From the NCBI GenBank assembly GCA_017501345.1, contig JAFVXC010000042.1:1-64000 (forward strand): a DNA stretch of 64,000 bases, written 5' to 3'. The stretch comes from Clostridia bacterium (GTDB lineage Bacteria > Bacillota_A > Clostridia > Oscillospirales > CAG-272). Position numbers and translations under genes: made by a program. The notes under the pieces were generated by a model. That model saw nothing but the letters and a program-made list of their open reading frames with translations. It did not search any database and was not told where the DNA came from. Of this stretch, positions 52,717-62,141 are shown piece by piece. Position 1 is the stretch's first letter; each line of letters starts with the position of its first letter.

Positions 52717-53949
52717 TCACCTCTCCAACATCACCGCTCGCGCCTTCAGATAGATCCCTGCGGTCTTTTTTTCGGGCAGAAAGAGCGTATAAAGTGCCTC
52801 GGCACGGCACTGAAGCTCGGCTTGCCGTAAAAAATCCACATCCTCGGTGCGTTCGAGGATAACGGCAGGGCGTGTTACGATGCGAAGTGTCACATCCTTC
52901 TGCTTTCGGTAGTGCGAAAGGAAGGCGCGTCCCGCCGCAGTCGCACCAAGCAGATTGACGTATGCGGGCGGGCGGCGCAGATCGTCCTCCGTGACTCCCG
53001 TGAGCCCGTACAGAACGGCGCGGCGCACACGCGAATCGGTGTACTTTTTCGTTGATGCGAGGCGGTAAAAATCAGACAGCGTCGCGGCATCCCTCGCCGC
53101 AGCAGAGATACGCTCTGCCAGCCCGCCGTGCATTTCGGCAACATCAAAAAAATCACGCGGCTCGTGCATTCGGTAAAAGGACAGGACCGCCTCGGGGGCA
53201 TTTTCGAGCCGTGCAGGGGCGTTTCCTGTGGTCACCGCCCGCAGAAAGGGAGCGGTCACCGCCTCGGGAAGCCCCGACGTGTTGGCATACGCCGTTGCCG
53301 CGTCCGCATTCTCTCCCACGTCGAGCGCGCGCTCGATCGCCACACGAAGGGCAGTTGCGGAGGGATGCGCGTTCTCGGGGAGGGCGTTTTCGTGATACGC
53401 CGCGCCCTCTCGCTTCAGGATGAAGGGCTTCATCGCGCTCCGAAGCGAGCGGATCGCCTTCAGATACTCGACGCCGAGCACGTCGTTCGAGCCGAAATCC
53501 TCGACACCGAGGAACGCACCGAGGAGATTGAAATATGCCGCCGCGCTCCCCTTACCGCTTCGTCCCGCCTCGGCAAATGCCGCGCGGAATTCATCGGACA
53601 GGGCGATATCGGCGGCTCTTTCAAGCAGGGACGTATCTGCCGATTCCGAGCCGAAGCAAAGGGTATCGACCGAAAGACGGTCGAGGATCGAAACGCCTGC
53701 CGTTGCAAAATACTCCGCGCCTCCCGACGAGTAGGGGTAGGGAAGCTCGAGAACAAGATCCGCGCCCGCGAGAAGTGCGATCTCTGCGCGGGTGTATTTA
53801 TCCGCGATCGCAATCTCACCGCGCTGGGTGAAGGATCCGCTCATCAGCGCGATCACGCAGTCTGCACCGTTTTCGCGCGCCCGCCGAAGCTGGTACGCGT
53901 GCCCGCTGTGCATCGGATTGTATTCACATATAATGCCCGTTGTTTTCAC
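52717..53949 (-). CDS. tmcAL: tRNA(Met) cytidine acetate ligase
   Basis: The 410-residue protein belongs to the nucleotidyltransferase-like family that acetylates the wobble cytidine of elongator tRNA-Met using acetate and ATP. It has the family start GIICEYNPMHSGHAYQL (adenylate-binding HxGH), LMSGSFTQRGEIAIADKYTRAEIAL and LVLELPYPYSSGGAEYFATAGV. The length is normal. Single gene, followed on the left by a repeat element and a convergent unit. Confidence 0.93.
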   Translation of the reverse strand: MKTTGIICEYNPMHSGHAYQLRRARENGADCVIALMSGSFTQRGEIAIADKYTRAEIALLAGADLVLELPYPYSSGGAEYFATAGVSILDRLSVDTLCFGSESADTSLLERAADIALSDEFRAAFAEAGRSGKGSAAAYFNLLGAFLGVEDFGSNDVLGVEYLKAIRSLRSAMKPFILKREGAAYHENALPENAHPSATALRVAIERALDVGENADAATAYANTSGLPEAVTAPFLRAVTTGNAPARLENAPEAVLSFYRMHEPRDFFDVAEMHGGLAERISAAARDAATLSDFYRLASTKKYTDSRVRRAVLYGLTGVTEDDLRRPPAYVNLLGATAAGRAFLSHYRKQKDVTLRIVTRPAVILERTEDVDFLRQAELQCRAEALYTLFLPEKKTAGIYLKARAVMLER

Positions 53950-54102
53950 GCGCGTTCTCCTTTCGAGGGGACGATGCAGGGACTCTGTCCCTGCACCCTG
54001 CTCAGGAACTTTTTGAAAAAAGTCCCTGAGAACCTCAAAAACTTTTCTCGAAAAACAAGCTTTTCATACTCACAGTAGTTATCCAAAATGAGGCATAATC
54101 CT
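53950..54102. repeat. Intergenic hairpin element
   Basis: TGCAGGGACTCTGTCCCTGCA (53972-53992) is a strong hairpin, followed by CAGG-AACTTTTT-GA-AAAAAGT-CCCTG, then an A/T-rich part. No gene. It looks like a dispersed repeat related in theme to 52639-52706. Confidence 0.5.
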
Positions 54103-55494
54103 CTAATCCACGAGCCGCGTTTTTGCAAGGTTGACCCGTCTGTAATAGATCCACGTCAGAAGGCTTGCGAGCAGCCAACCCGTGGGGTATGCCATCGTGA
54201 TCGGTATAATGGTGTTCGAAATGAAATTCGACACCACGAAGAGATAGACCTGACGGTAAACAACGAAGGACGAGAGCATAATGATCATCGGCGCTCGGCT
54301 GTTACCCGCTCCGCGAAGCCCGCCCGCATAGACCTGATTGAAGCAGCAGAGCACGTAGAAGGGCGAGATCCATCTGAGGAACATCGTACCGTATCTGACC
54401 GTGTCGGGATCGTCATTGAGAAAGCGCACGAGATGGGGCGCAAAGATCATCACGGGGATCATCAATACGACCGCCGTTACCACGCTCATATACAGTGCGG
54501 TGCGTAGGCCCGTCTTGGCACGGTCAACGAGATTTTTACCGAGATTTTGCCCGAGGAAGGTCGTCGAGGCAAGTGCAAGAGATTGCGCCGGCAAAAGCAG
54601 AAGCTGATCGATCTTGCCGTACGCCGTCCAGCCTCCCATTGCGACGCCGTCGTCGATGCCGTTGATGTAGGACTGCACGAAAACGTTCGAAAAGGACGTG
54701 ATTGCCATCTGAAGCGCCGCGGGAATTCCGACGCGGAAGATCTTTTTGAGAATCGTCCAGTCGAGCCCGATGTGGCGGAAGGAAAGGTGCACGCAGGAGC
54801 GTGTCCGCACCAACGTGATCACAACGAGCAACGCAGAAACACCCTGCGCAATGATCGTCGCATACGCAACGCCGTCAACACCCATACCGCATCCGAGGAC
54901 GAAAACAAGATCGAGCACGGTATTGATCACAGCCGAAGCAACGAGAAAGAGAAAGGGCTTCGTGGAGTCTCCGACCGCGCGGAGAATACCCGCGCCCATA
55001 TTATAAAAGAGCAGGCCCGTGATTCCCGAGAAATAGATCGAAAGATAGGTCGTTGCCTCGGGTGCAACACGCGCGGGGATATTCGCAACGTCGAGAAGCA
55101 GGGGAATGAGAAGAAGCCCGATCGCGGTAAACACGAGCGACAGGATCGCCGTCAGTGTGACAGCCGTATGCACGGTCTTCTTGACCTTGTCCTCCTGCCC
55201 CGCACCGAAATACTGTGAAATAACAACACCTGCGCCGCTTGCAAGACCGCTGAAAAAGCCGATCAGCAGATTGATCATCGGACCGACCGAGCCGACAGCC
55301 TTAAACGCCTCACTGCTGACGTAGTTTCCGACCACCCAGGTATCGACCGTATTGTACAGCATCTGAAAGACGTTACCGATAAGAAGGGGCAGAGCAAACG
55401 TGAGAAGATGACGGAAGATACTGCCCTCCGTCATATCGGTCTCACCTCTTTTATTCACAAACATCCGTTTCACAGCCGCTATTGCGTTTGCCAT
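54103..55494 (-). CDS. MATE-family efflux transporter
   Basis: The 463-residue protein has twelve predicted membrane helices and the two-fold MATE layout, with MTEGSIFRHLLTFALPLLIGNVFQMLYNTVDTWVVG in the first repeat and IGIPAALQ-type sequence (FRVGIPAALQMAITSFSNVFVQSYIN) at the start of the second. It probably exports drugs or metabolites using an ion gradient. The ATG at 55494 has AGGAG 8 bases upstream; a longer frame lacks a ribosome site. Confidence 0.93.
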   Translation of the reverse strand: MANAIAAVKRMFVNKRGETDMTEGSIFRHLLTFALPLLIGNVFQMLYNTVDTWVVGNYVSSEAFKAVGSVGPMINLLIGFFSGLASGAGVVISQYFGAGQEDKVKKTVHTAVTLTAILSLVFTAIGLLLIPLLLDVANIPARVAPEATTYLSIYFSGITGLLFYNMGAGILRAVGDSTKPFLFLVASAVINTVLDLVFVLGCGMGVDGVAYATIIAQGVSALLVVITLVRTRSCVHLSFRHIGLDWTILKKIFRVGIPAALQMAITSFSNVFVQSYINGIDDGVAMGGWTAYGKIDQLLLLPAQSLALASTTFLGQNLGKNLVDRAKTGLRTALYMSVVTAVVLMIPVMIFAPHLVRFLNDDPDTVRYGTMFLRWISPFYVLCCFNQVYAGGLRGAGNSRAPMIIMLSSFVVYRQVYLFVVSNFISNTIIPITMAYPTGWLLASLLTWIYYRRVNLAKTRLVD

Positions 55495-55518
55495 TCGGAG
55501 CTCCTCTCTATTGTAGCA

Positions 55519-55551
55519 CGAGAGAGGCGGATCAAAGCCCGCCTCTCTACG
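55519..55551. terminator. Hairpin between the mtlD-like and MATE genes
   Basis: The stem AGAGAGGCGG / CCGCCTCTCT has a loop of about 7 bases. There is no good T run in either direction, so termination is uncertain. Confidence 0.45.
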
Positions 55552-55556
55552 ACAGA

Positions 55557-56780
55557 TCAATGCGCGTTCACGCTTTTCATCTCCGCAAGCGTTTCGACGA
55601 AGCGGGTGAAGGGTGCCTTCGACACGAAGAGATCGTAGAAGGTCCTGATCATCTTGACGTCATCCGCATCGGTAATATTGCTGTACTTCAGAAGCGCCTT
55701 TTCGAGGCCGTTTTCCTTCACGTAATCGGTGATCTCGACCGCCGCGGGATCGGAGGGCTCTGCAAACAGATAGCCTGCCGCGATACCGACCGCGATATGC
55801 GCAGGAACGCCACCCTCCTCCTTCACCATCTTGAATGCGCCGACGAGACGGTCGTTTTCGGAAAGCTTACGCTTCGGGTCGCGTCCGACACGGTCGAAGG
55901 AATCAACAAGGAGCTTGTTTTCAAAGCGCACCATCAAGTCCTCGACAAACTGCATCGTTTCGTCGAGGGGCGCTCCGTGGCGCTTACAGAGTGCGCGTGC
56001 CGATTCGAGGAGCGCGCGAGTGAGGACATACTTGATCTCGCCGTCAGTCGCCGCCTCAAATATGTAATTCAGCCCCTTGACGTAGCCGTAGTACGCCTGA
56101 AGCGCGTGACCCATATTATGGATCAGAAGCTTACGCTCGATGAAAAAGCGGAAAGGGGAGAAGGGAACGAGCTCGAGGATGGGCGGATATTCACATCCGA
56201 CGGGGCGGAAGCCCGAGGCGTCGACGGGAAGCTCGCTGTACGGCTCTGCACAAGCGGCGAGGGGATATTTTTCGAGAATGTCCTCGGGCGTCGGAGGGAC
56301 GGTACGTCCGACCGAAACGCAGACGAAGCCGATCTTCTCTTCAAACGCAGTCTTATATTCGTCGGGGATCAAGGGCTCGACAAGACCGTGGAGGTATTCG
56401 TTCGAGCCGATCATATTTTCACAGATCAGAACATTTAAAGGCTTGTCCTGCTCAAGACGTTTCACAACAGCCTCAGCGATCAGCGGAGCAACGCGGGGAA
56501 GGATCGGCACACCGAGTGCGGTGCAAAGAAGATCACACCCTTCGATCGCCGTTACAACAGCATCCTTGTCCTTACCGTCAACGGCGTCGATATTCTCGAC
56601 CCATTCGGGAACGTATTCGGTTCCTCGCGTGACGAAAATGGGATACCGCTTTTCCTCGTTGAGAAGCCTCACGACCGTGTCGTTCACGTCGATAAAGGTG
56701 GTGTGGTATCCCGAAAGATATAGTCTCTGCCCGATAAAACCTCTGCCGATATTACCGGCACCGTACATTACAGCGTTCAT
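55557..56780 (-). CDS. Mannitol-1-phosphate 5-dehydrogenase family protein
   Basis: The 407-residue protein has the N-terminal nucleotide motif YGAGNIGRGFIGQ and the catalytic ERKLLIHNMGHAL (Lys, Asn, His) of the polyol-specific long-chain dehydrogenases. MtlD oxidises mannitol 1-phosphate to fructose 6-phosphate with NAD+; other members act on tagaturonate, fructuronate or arabinitol. No mannitol phosphotransferase genes are nearby, so the substrate is open. It has its own promoter (56822-56850). Confidence 0.85.
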   Translation of the reverse strand: MNAVMYGAGNIGRGFIGQRLYLSGYHTTFIDVNDTVVRLLNEEKRYPIFVTRGTEYVPEWVENIDAVDGKDKDAVVTAIEGCDLLCTALGVPILPRVAPLIAEAVVKRLEQDKPLNVLICENMIGSNEYLHGLVEPLIPDEYKTAFEEKIGFVCVSVGRTVPPTPEDILEKYPLAACAEPYSELPVDASGFRPVGCEYPPILELVPFSPFRFFIERKLLIHNMGHALQAYYGYVKGLNYIFEAATDGEIKYVLTRALLESARALCKRHGAPLDETMQFVEDLMVRFENKLLVDSFDRVGRDPKRKLSENDRLVGAFKMVKEEGGVPAHIAVGIAAGYLFAEPSDPAAVEITDYVKENGLEKALLKYSNITDADDVKMIRTFYDLFVSKAPFTRFVETLAEMKSVNAH

Positions 56781-56821
56781 TTCTGTCTCCTTTTGAAAAG
56801 TGAAATAATTAACGATAATTT

Positions 56822-56850
56822 ATTTTAGCACACTTTTCTCGGTTTGTAAA
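56822..56850 (-). promoter_or_regulatory. Promoter of the mtlD-like gene
   Basis: On the minus strand TTTACA, a 17-base spacer ending AAAAGTGTGC, and TAAAAT. Nearly the same as the promoter at 36937-36965. Confidence 0.75.
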
Positions 56851-56882
56851 TACAATTCAGTAAATAAAATATAGAATAACTC

Positions 56883-56911
56883 TTGATTTTCGCTGAAAAA
56901 TGCGATATAAT
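56883..56911 (+). promoter_or_regulatory. Promoter of the amidotransferase gene
   Basis: TTGATT (56883-56888), a 17-base spacer and TATAAT (56906-56911). Confidence 0.7.
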
Positions 56912-56952
56912 AAGATGAAATAGTTTCGATCGTCACGGAGGCATACACTACA

Positions 56953-57633
56953 ATGAAATCATCCCCCCTCATCGCTATCATTCCCGCATATTCGGACGAC
57001 GGAAAAATAAGACTCTCCCCCGAGTATCCCGCCGCCCTTCTCGACTGCGGCGCCATTCCCGTCACGCTTCCGTATTCGGAGGATCCCGCCGTGATCCGCT
57101 TTTACGCTGAGCGCTTCGACGCATTTCTCTTCTCGGGCGGTGTCGATCTCGAGCCTTCTCGCTACGGCGAGGAAAAGGCGTCCGAGCTGGTCGTCTCCGA
57201 TCCCGGTCGCGATCGCTTCGAATTTCTGCTCTTTCCGGAGGTCCTTCGGACAGGAAAGCCGATCCTCGGCATCTGCCGCGGGGTTCAGCTTTTGAACGTC
57301 GCGTGCGGCGGTACGCTCCATCAGCACATCGACGAGCATCGACAGACCGAACAGGGAGCTATCCCGAAGCACCGCGTAGAGCTTCTGCCCGATTCCCGCC
57401 TTTACGGGATCCTCGGCAGCGAGACGGTCGAGGTCAACAGCTTCCACCACCAGGCGGTAAAGACATCAGCGCCCGCTCTTCGCGTCGTCGCACACGCTGC
57501 GGACGGAACGATCGAGGCACTCGAGGATCCCACGCACCCCTTTTTCGTAGGCGTACAGTGGCATCCCGAGCTGATGTATACATCATCGGAACACGCAAGG
57601 GCTCTCTTCCGCGCATTTGTCGCGGCTATATAA
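56953..57633 (+). CDS. Class I glutamine amidotransferase, gamma-glutamyl hydrolase type (peptidase C26)
   Basis: The 226-residue protein has the nucleophile Cys in ILGICRGVQLLNVACGGTLHQ and the catalytic His-Glu in GVQWHPELM, with FLFSGGVDLEPSRYGEE typical of the PuuD-like branch. It probably hydrolyses a gamma-glutamyl amide in the cytoplasm. It is 69 bases before type III glutamine synthetase, suggesting a link to nitrogen or glutamate metabolism. The substrate is inferred only by family. Confidence 0.88.
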   Translation: MKSSPLIAIIPAYSDDGKIRLSPEYPAALLDCGAIPVTLPYSEDPAVIRFYAERFDAFLFSGGVDLEPSRYGEEKASELVVSDPGRDRFEFLLFPEVLRTGKPILGICRGVQLLNVACGGTLHQHIDEHRQTEQGAIPKHRVELLPDSRLYGILGSETVEVNSFHHQAVKTSAPALRVVAHAADGTIEALEDPTHPFFVGVQWHPELMYTSSEHARALFRAFVAAI

Positions 57634-57702
57634 GCGTTTTCGCGCGCGGGGCTCCATCCCGTCCGCATTTTCAGAAATTCAACTCATAAGAGGTGTAAAA
57701 AT

Positions 57703-59793
57703 ATGGCAACTATCCCCGAGCTTTACGGCAGTATGGTATTCAACGACAGCGTGATGCGCGCGAAGCTCCCGAAGGAGGTCTACAAATCGCTTCGCAAGAC
57801 TATCTCAACGGGTAAACAGATCGACGGATCGATCGCGGACACGGTTGCGTCTGCGATGAAGGAATGGGCGATCGAAAAGGGCGCTACACACTATACACAC
57901 TGGTTCCAGCCCCTCACCACGGTCACGGCGGAGAAGCACGACAGCTTCATTGAGCCGATCGCGGGTGATCAGGTCGTAATGGAGCTTTCGGGAAAGTCGC
58001 TCGTTCAGGGTGAGCCCGACGCCTCCTCCTTCCCCTCGGGCGGACTTCGTGCGACCTGCTCGGCGCGCGGATACACCGCGTGGGATCCCTCGTCCTACGC
58101 CTTCGTGAAGGACGGTACTCTCTATATTCCGACCGCATTCTGCTCCTATACGGGCGAGTCGCTCGACTATAAAACGCCGCTTCTCCGCTCGATGGAGGCG
58201 ATCAGCGAACAGGCGCTCCGCATTCTGCGCATTTTCGGCGACGAAACGACGAAAAGGGTCACTACGACGGTAGGCGCAGAGCAGGAGTACTTCCTCATCA
58301 ACCGCGAATATTACAGTGAACGGGACGACCTTCTCTACACGGGAAGAACCCTCTTCGGCGCACCCGCTCCGAAACGGCAGGATCTGAAGGATCACTACCT
58401 CGGTCCGCTCAAGCCGAAGGTCGCCGCATTTATGGAGGATCTCGACCGCGAGCTCTGGAAGTTCGGCATCAGCTCGAAATCGAAGCACAACGAGGCAGCC
58501 CCCGCACAGCACGAAATGGCGCCGATCTATGCGACGACGAATATGGCTGTCGACCAAAACCTCCTCACGATGGAGTTGATGAAGCGCGTCGCGGAAAAGC
58601 ACGGACTCGCCTGCCTCCTGCACGAAAAGCCCTTTGCGGGCATCAGCGGCTCAGGCAAGCACAACAACTGGTCGCTTTCGACCGATCTCGGCAAAAACCT
58701 ATTGAATCCCGGCAAGAGCCCGATCGAGAATACACAGTTCCTTCTGATCCTCGCAGCCGTCGTAAAGGCGGTAGACGAATATCAGGATCTGATGCGTCTG
58801 TCGATCGCCTCGGCAGGCAACGACCACCGTCTCGGCGCGTGCGAGGCACCTCCCGCGATCGTCTCGATGTTCGTCGGTGAGGAGCTTTCCGATATCATCG
58901 ATTCGATCGTATCGGACACCGAATATCTCTGTGGCAAACACGCAAAGATGGATCTCGGCATCCATTCGATCCCCGTCTTTGAGAAGGACACGACCGACCG
59001 TAACCGTACGTCTCCCTTCGCGTTCACGGGCAATAAATTCGAATTCCGTATGCTCGGCTCATCGCAGAACATCGCGATGCCGAACGTTATCCTCAACACG
59101 ACCGTCGCAAAGGAATTCCGCGAATTCGCAGACCGCATAGAGGCATCCGAAAACAAGCAGGAAACGATCGCAGCAGTCATTCGCGAGACCTTCGCACGTC
59201 ACGGCCGCATCATCTTCAACGGAGACAGCTATACGCAGGGCTGGGAGACCGAGGCAGAGCGCCGCGGACTTCTGAATCTCCGCACCTCGGTCGAGGCGTT
59301 TGACGTATTCGACGCACCGAAGAACGTCGCTCTCTTCTCGGAATTCGCGATCTTCAGCGACACCGAGATCGAGGCACGTAAGTACATTCTGTACGAAAAT
59401 TACTACAAAACCGTTCGCATTGAGGCGCGGACGATGATCGATATGGCGCAGAAGCAGATTCTTCCCGCCGTTGAGACCTATATTTTCTCACTCTCCAAGA
59501 CCCTGCGCGCAAAGCTCGACGTGCTTCCCGACGCGCCCTGCCGTATGGAAAAGGAGCTGATCACCCGTCTCTCCCTCCTGCAGGACGAGGCATATGACGC
59601 ACTGAACGCGCTGTCAAGGGAGGTCACTGCGGCGAATGAGGAAAAGCACGCGATCCGTGCGGCACTCCTTTACGCCAACCGCATCGTGCCCGCGATGGCT
59701 GCGCTCCGTGAGAAGGTTGATGCCCTCGAATCACTCACCGCACAGGACGCCTGGCCGCTTCCCACCTACGGGGATATGACGCACCGTCAGTAA
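57703..59793 (+). CDS. glnN: Glutamine synthetase type III
   Basis: The 696-residue GSIII makes glutamine from glutamate, ammonia and ATP. It has FNDSVMRAKLPKEVYKS at the start, THYTHWFQPLT, the catalytic core KHNEAAPAQHEMAPI and SGSGKHNNWSLST, and GACEAPPAIVSMFVG followed by a helical C-terminal region. The length (about 700) is normal for the type III class. AAGAGGTG precedes the ATG. The next gene begins 11 bases after its stop. Confidence 0.97.
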   Translation: MATIPELYGSMVFNDSVMRAKLPKEVYKSLRKTISTGKQIDGSIADTVASAMKEWAIEKGATHYTHWFQPLTTVTAEKHDSFIEPIAGDQVVMELSGKSLVQGEPDASSFPSGGLRATCSARGYTAWDPSSYAFVKDGTLYIPTAFCSYTGESLDYKTPLLRSMEAISEQALRILRIFGDETTKRVTTTVGAEQEYFLINREYYSERDDLLYTGRTLFGAPAPKRQDLKDHYLGPLKPKVAAFMEDLDRELWKFGISSKSKHNEAAPAQHEMAPIYATTNMAVDQNLLTMELMKRVAEKHGLACLLHEKPFAGISGSGKHNNWSLSTDLGKNLLNPGKSPIENTQFLLILAAVVKAVDEYQDLMRLSIASAGNDHRLGACEAPPAIVSMFVGEELSDIIDSIVSDTEYLCGKHAKMDLGIHSIPVFEKDTTDRNRTSPFAFTGNKFEFRMLGSSQNIAMPNVILNTTVAKEFREFADRIEASENKQETIAAVIRETFARHGRIIFNGDSYTQGWETEAERRGLLNLRTSVEAFDVFDAPKNVALFSEFAIFSDTEIEARKYILYENYYKTVRIEARTMIDMAQKQILPAVETYIFSLSKTLRAKLDVLPDAPCRMEKELITRLSLLQDEAYDALNALSREVTAANEEKHAIRAALLYANRIVPAMAALREKVDALESLTAQDAWPLPTYGDMTHRQ

Positions 59794-59803
59794 ATTATCG
59801 GCT

Positions 59804-60373
59804 ATGGAATACAGTCAAATCTGCGAGCACACGGTAAAGCAGAAGCTCGGGGGAGCACAGATCGCTCTCCGCATCGTTTTCATCCTGCTTTACACATTCA
59901 TCCTATTCGTTTCTACGATGCTCGGACTCGTGTGGCAGGCACTCGTGCCTGCAATCACGGTTGCCGTGCTCATTGATATTCCACTCTTTCTCGTCACCTG
60001 GCGCAAGACCCGCGTGGAATACGAATATACCATGACGGGTGGCGTGCTCGTTTTCTCTCGCATCTACGGAGGTAGCGCGCGCAGAGTCGTGTTCGAGCAG
60101 GATATGAGAGAGATCAAGGCGGCGTTTCCGTACGGAAGCACCGACAGTACGAGGATCCTATCAAAATACGCACCCGAAAAGCAATATTTCGCACTGTCGT
60201 CGCAAAACGCCGACGAGAACCGCGGAAAAGAGATCTGGTGCTGCATCTTTGAAGAAGAGGACGAAAAAACCGCCGCGTTTTACTTCGAACTCACCGACAA
60301 CGCCTACCGCTTCCTGCGGACGTATGCAGGCAGTACGACCGCGAAGCGCGATCGGAGCTCGGGAAACACTTAA
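59804..60373 (+). CDS. Two-helix membrane protein of unknown function
   Basis: The 189-residue protein has two close membrane helices (about 20-45 and 46-66) after a short N-terminus, then a soluble beta-rich domain (about 70-180) of the kind seen in small membrane proteins with PH-like domains (EYEYTMTGGVLVFSRIYGGSARRVVF). It is translated directly after glnN and is probably co-transcribed. Function unknown. Confidence 0.72.
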   Translation: MEYSQICEHTVKQKLGGAQIALRIVFILLYTFILFVSTMLGLVWQALVPAITVAVLIDIPLFLVTWRKTRVEYEYTMTGGVLVFSRIYGGSARRVVFEQDMREIKAAFPYGSTDSTRILSKYAPEKQYFALSSQNADENRGKEIWCCIFEEEDEKTAAFYFELTDNAYRFLRTYAGSTTAKRDRSSGNT

Positions 60374-60440
60374 AAATCGGGCGTCCGTACGCCCGATCCG
60401 TAAAACCACTATACACGTATATCAAAAAAGGAGAACCAAT

Positions 60441-60710
60441 ATGAAAGCAGTCATCACCGTAACGGGCAAGGACTCGGTCGGCATCATCGCAGACGTCGCA
60501 ACCGTTTGTGCCGAGTACAAGGTCAACATTCTCGACGTCACCCAGAGCATCATCCAAGACTATTTTGCAATGATCATGCTCGCAGACATCGACAAGCTCA
60601 CGATCCCCTTCTCGGACTTTTCCGATCAGCTCCATATGCTCGGAGAAAAGAAGCATCTTGAGATCAACTCGATGCACGAGGATATCTTCAACACAATGCA
60701 TCACATTTGA
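60441..60710 (+). CDS. ACT-domain protein (UPF0237 type)
   Basis: The 89-residue ACT domain begins MKAVITVTGKDSVGIIADVATVCAE. AAGGAGAACCAAT gives the ATG at 60441. Small ACT proteins of this type are found next to UPF0210 (PFL-family) proteins, as here, and probably bind an amino acid. It is 34 bases before the UPF0210 gene. Confidence 0.88.
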   Translation: MKAVITVTGKDSVGIIADVATVCAEYKVNILDVTQSIIQDYFAMIMLADIDKLTIPFSDFSDQLHMLGEKKHLEINSMHEDIFNTMHHI

Positions 60711-60744
60711 CACCGCTCTCACTTTTTGAAAGGACTGTACCGTA

Positions 60745-62103
60745 ATGCTGAATACACAGGACATTCTGGAAACCATCCAGATGATACGGCAGGAAAACCT
60801 CGACATCCGAACGATCACGATGGGCATTTCGCTTTTCGACTGCATCTCGGACGACGAGGACGTGCTCTGCCGCAAGATATACGATAAGATCACCCACTCC
60901 GCAGAGCACCTCGTTGAGACGGGCTGCGCGATCGAAAAGGACTACGGCGTACCGATCGTCAATAAGCGCGTTTCGGTCACGCCTATCTCGCTCGTCGGCG
61001 GAAGTCTTTCGAAGGACGGCTTTATCAAGGTCGCGCACACCCTGCAAAGGGCTGCCGAGACAACGGGGATCAACTTCATCGGCGGTTACTCGGCACTCGT
61101 TCACAAGGGAATGACCGCAGGCGACCGCAATCTCATCGCGGCGATCCCCGAGGCACTTGCCGAGACCGAGCTCGTCTGCTCGTCGGTCAACGTCGCAACG
61201 ACAAAGGCGGGCATCAATATGGATGCCATCCGCCTGATGGGAAAGACCATCGTCCGCGCGGCAGAGCTGACGAAGGACAGAAACTCGATCGGATGCGCGA
61301 AGCTCGTCGTATTTGCAAACGTTCCCGAGGACAATCCCTTTATGGCAGGCGCCTTCCACGGCGTCGGCGAGCCCGACTGCGTCATCAACGTCGGCGTTTC
61401 GGGCCCCGGTGTCGTCAGCTCGGCGATCGAGCGCGCAGGCAACTGCGACCTTTCCGAGCTTGCCGAGCTCATTAAGAAAACTGCGTTCAAGATCACTCGC
61501 GTCGGTCAGCTCGTTGCATCCGAGGCGTCGAGAAGGCTCGGTGTACCCTTCGGCATCATCGATCTGTCTCTCGCGCCCACCCCTGCGATCGGCGACTCTG
61601 TCGCACAGATCCTTGAGGATATGGGACTTGAATCCTGCGGTGCACACGGCACGACTGCCTGCCTCGCAATGCTGAACGATGCCGTCAAGAAGGGCGGCGT
61701 TATGGCATCGAACCACGTCGGCGGTCTTTCGGGTGCTTTCATTCCGGTCTCGGAGGATGCGGGAATGATCGCGGCGGTCGAGAGAGGTGCTCTGTCGATC
61801 GAAAAGCTCGAGGCGATGACGGCGGTCTGCTCGGTCGGTCTCGATATGATCGCGATCCCCGGAGACACTCCCGAGGACGTCATCTGCGGCATTATTGCGG
61901 ACGAGATCTCGATCGGTGTCGTCAACACCAAGACGACGGCGGTGCGTGTCATTCCCGCATTCGGCAAGAAGCCGGGTGACACGGTCGAATTCGGCGGTCT
62001 GCTCGGTCACGCACCGATCATCGAGCTGAATCCCTATTCGCCCGCTAAATTCATCGGACGCGGCGGACGTATCCCTGCACCGATCCACAGTCTGAAGAAC
62101 TGA
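60745..62103 (+). CDS. UPF0210 (DUF711) family protein
   Basis: The 452-residue protein matches the UPF0210 family, which is structurally related to glycyl radical enzymes but has no radical function: [30 protein letters not shown] at the start, [48 protein letters not shown] and [13 protein letters not shown] at the end. It has no GYSARF motif. The function is unknown. The pairing with the ACT protein is conserved. Confidence 0.92.
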   Translation: MLNTQDILETIQMIRQENLDIRTITMGISLFDCISDDEDVLCRKIYDKITHSAEHLVETGCAIEKDYGVPIVNKRVSVTPISLVGGSLSKDGFIKVAHTLQRAAETTGINFIGGYSALVHKGMTAGDRNLIAAIPEALAETELVCSSVNVATTKAGINMDAIRLMGKTIVRAAELTKDRNSIGCAKLVVFANVPEDNPFMAGAFHGVGEPDCVINVGVSGPGVVSSAIERAGNCDLSELAELIKKTAFKITRVGQLVASEASRRLGVPFGIIDLSLAPTPAIGDSVAQILEDMGLESCGAHGTTACLAMLNDAVKKGGVMASNHVGGLSGAFIPVSEDAGMIAAVERGALSIEKLEAMTAVCSVGLDMIAIPGDTPEDVICGIIADEISIGVVNTKTTAVRVIPAFGKKPGDTVEFGGLLGHAPIIELNPYSPAKFIGRGGRIPAPIHSLKN

Positions 62104-62141
62104 TTTTCGGGCAAAGTAACAAAAAGGAAGGAGGAGAAGAT

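Noticed and set aside
60745..62103. A second glycyl radical enzyme
   Set aside because: UPF0210 proteins are often named PFL family, but this one lacks the C-terminal RVxGY radical motif, so it is not called a radical enzyme.
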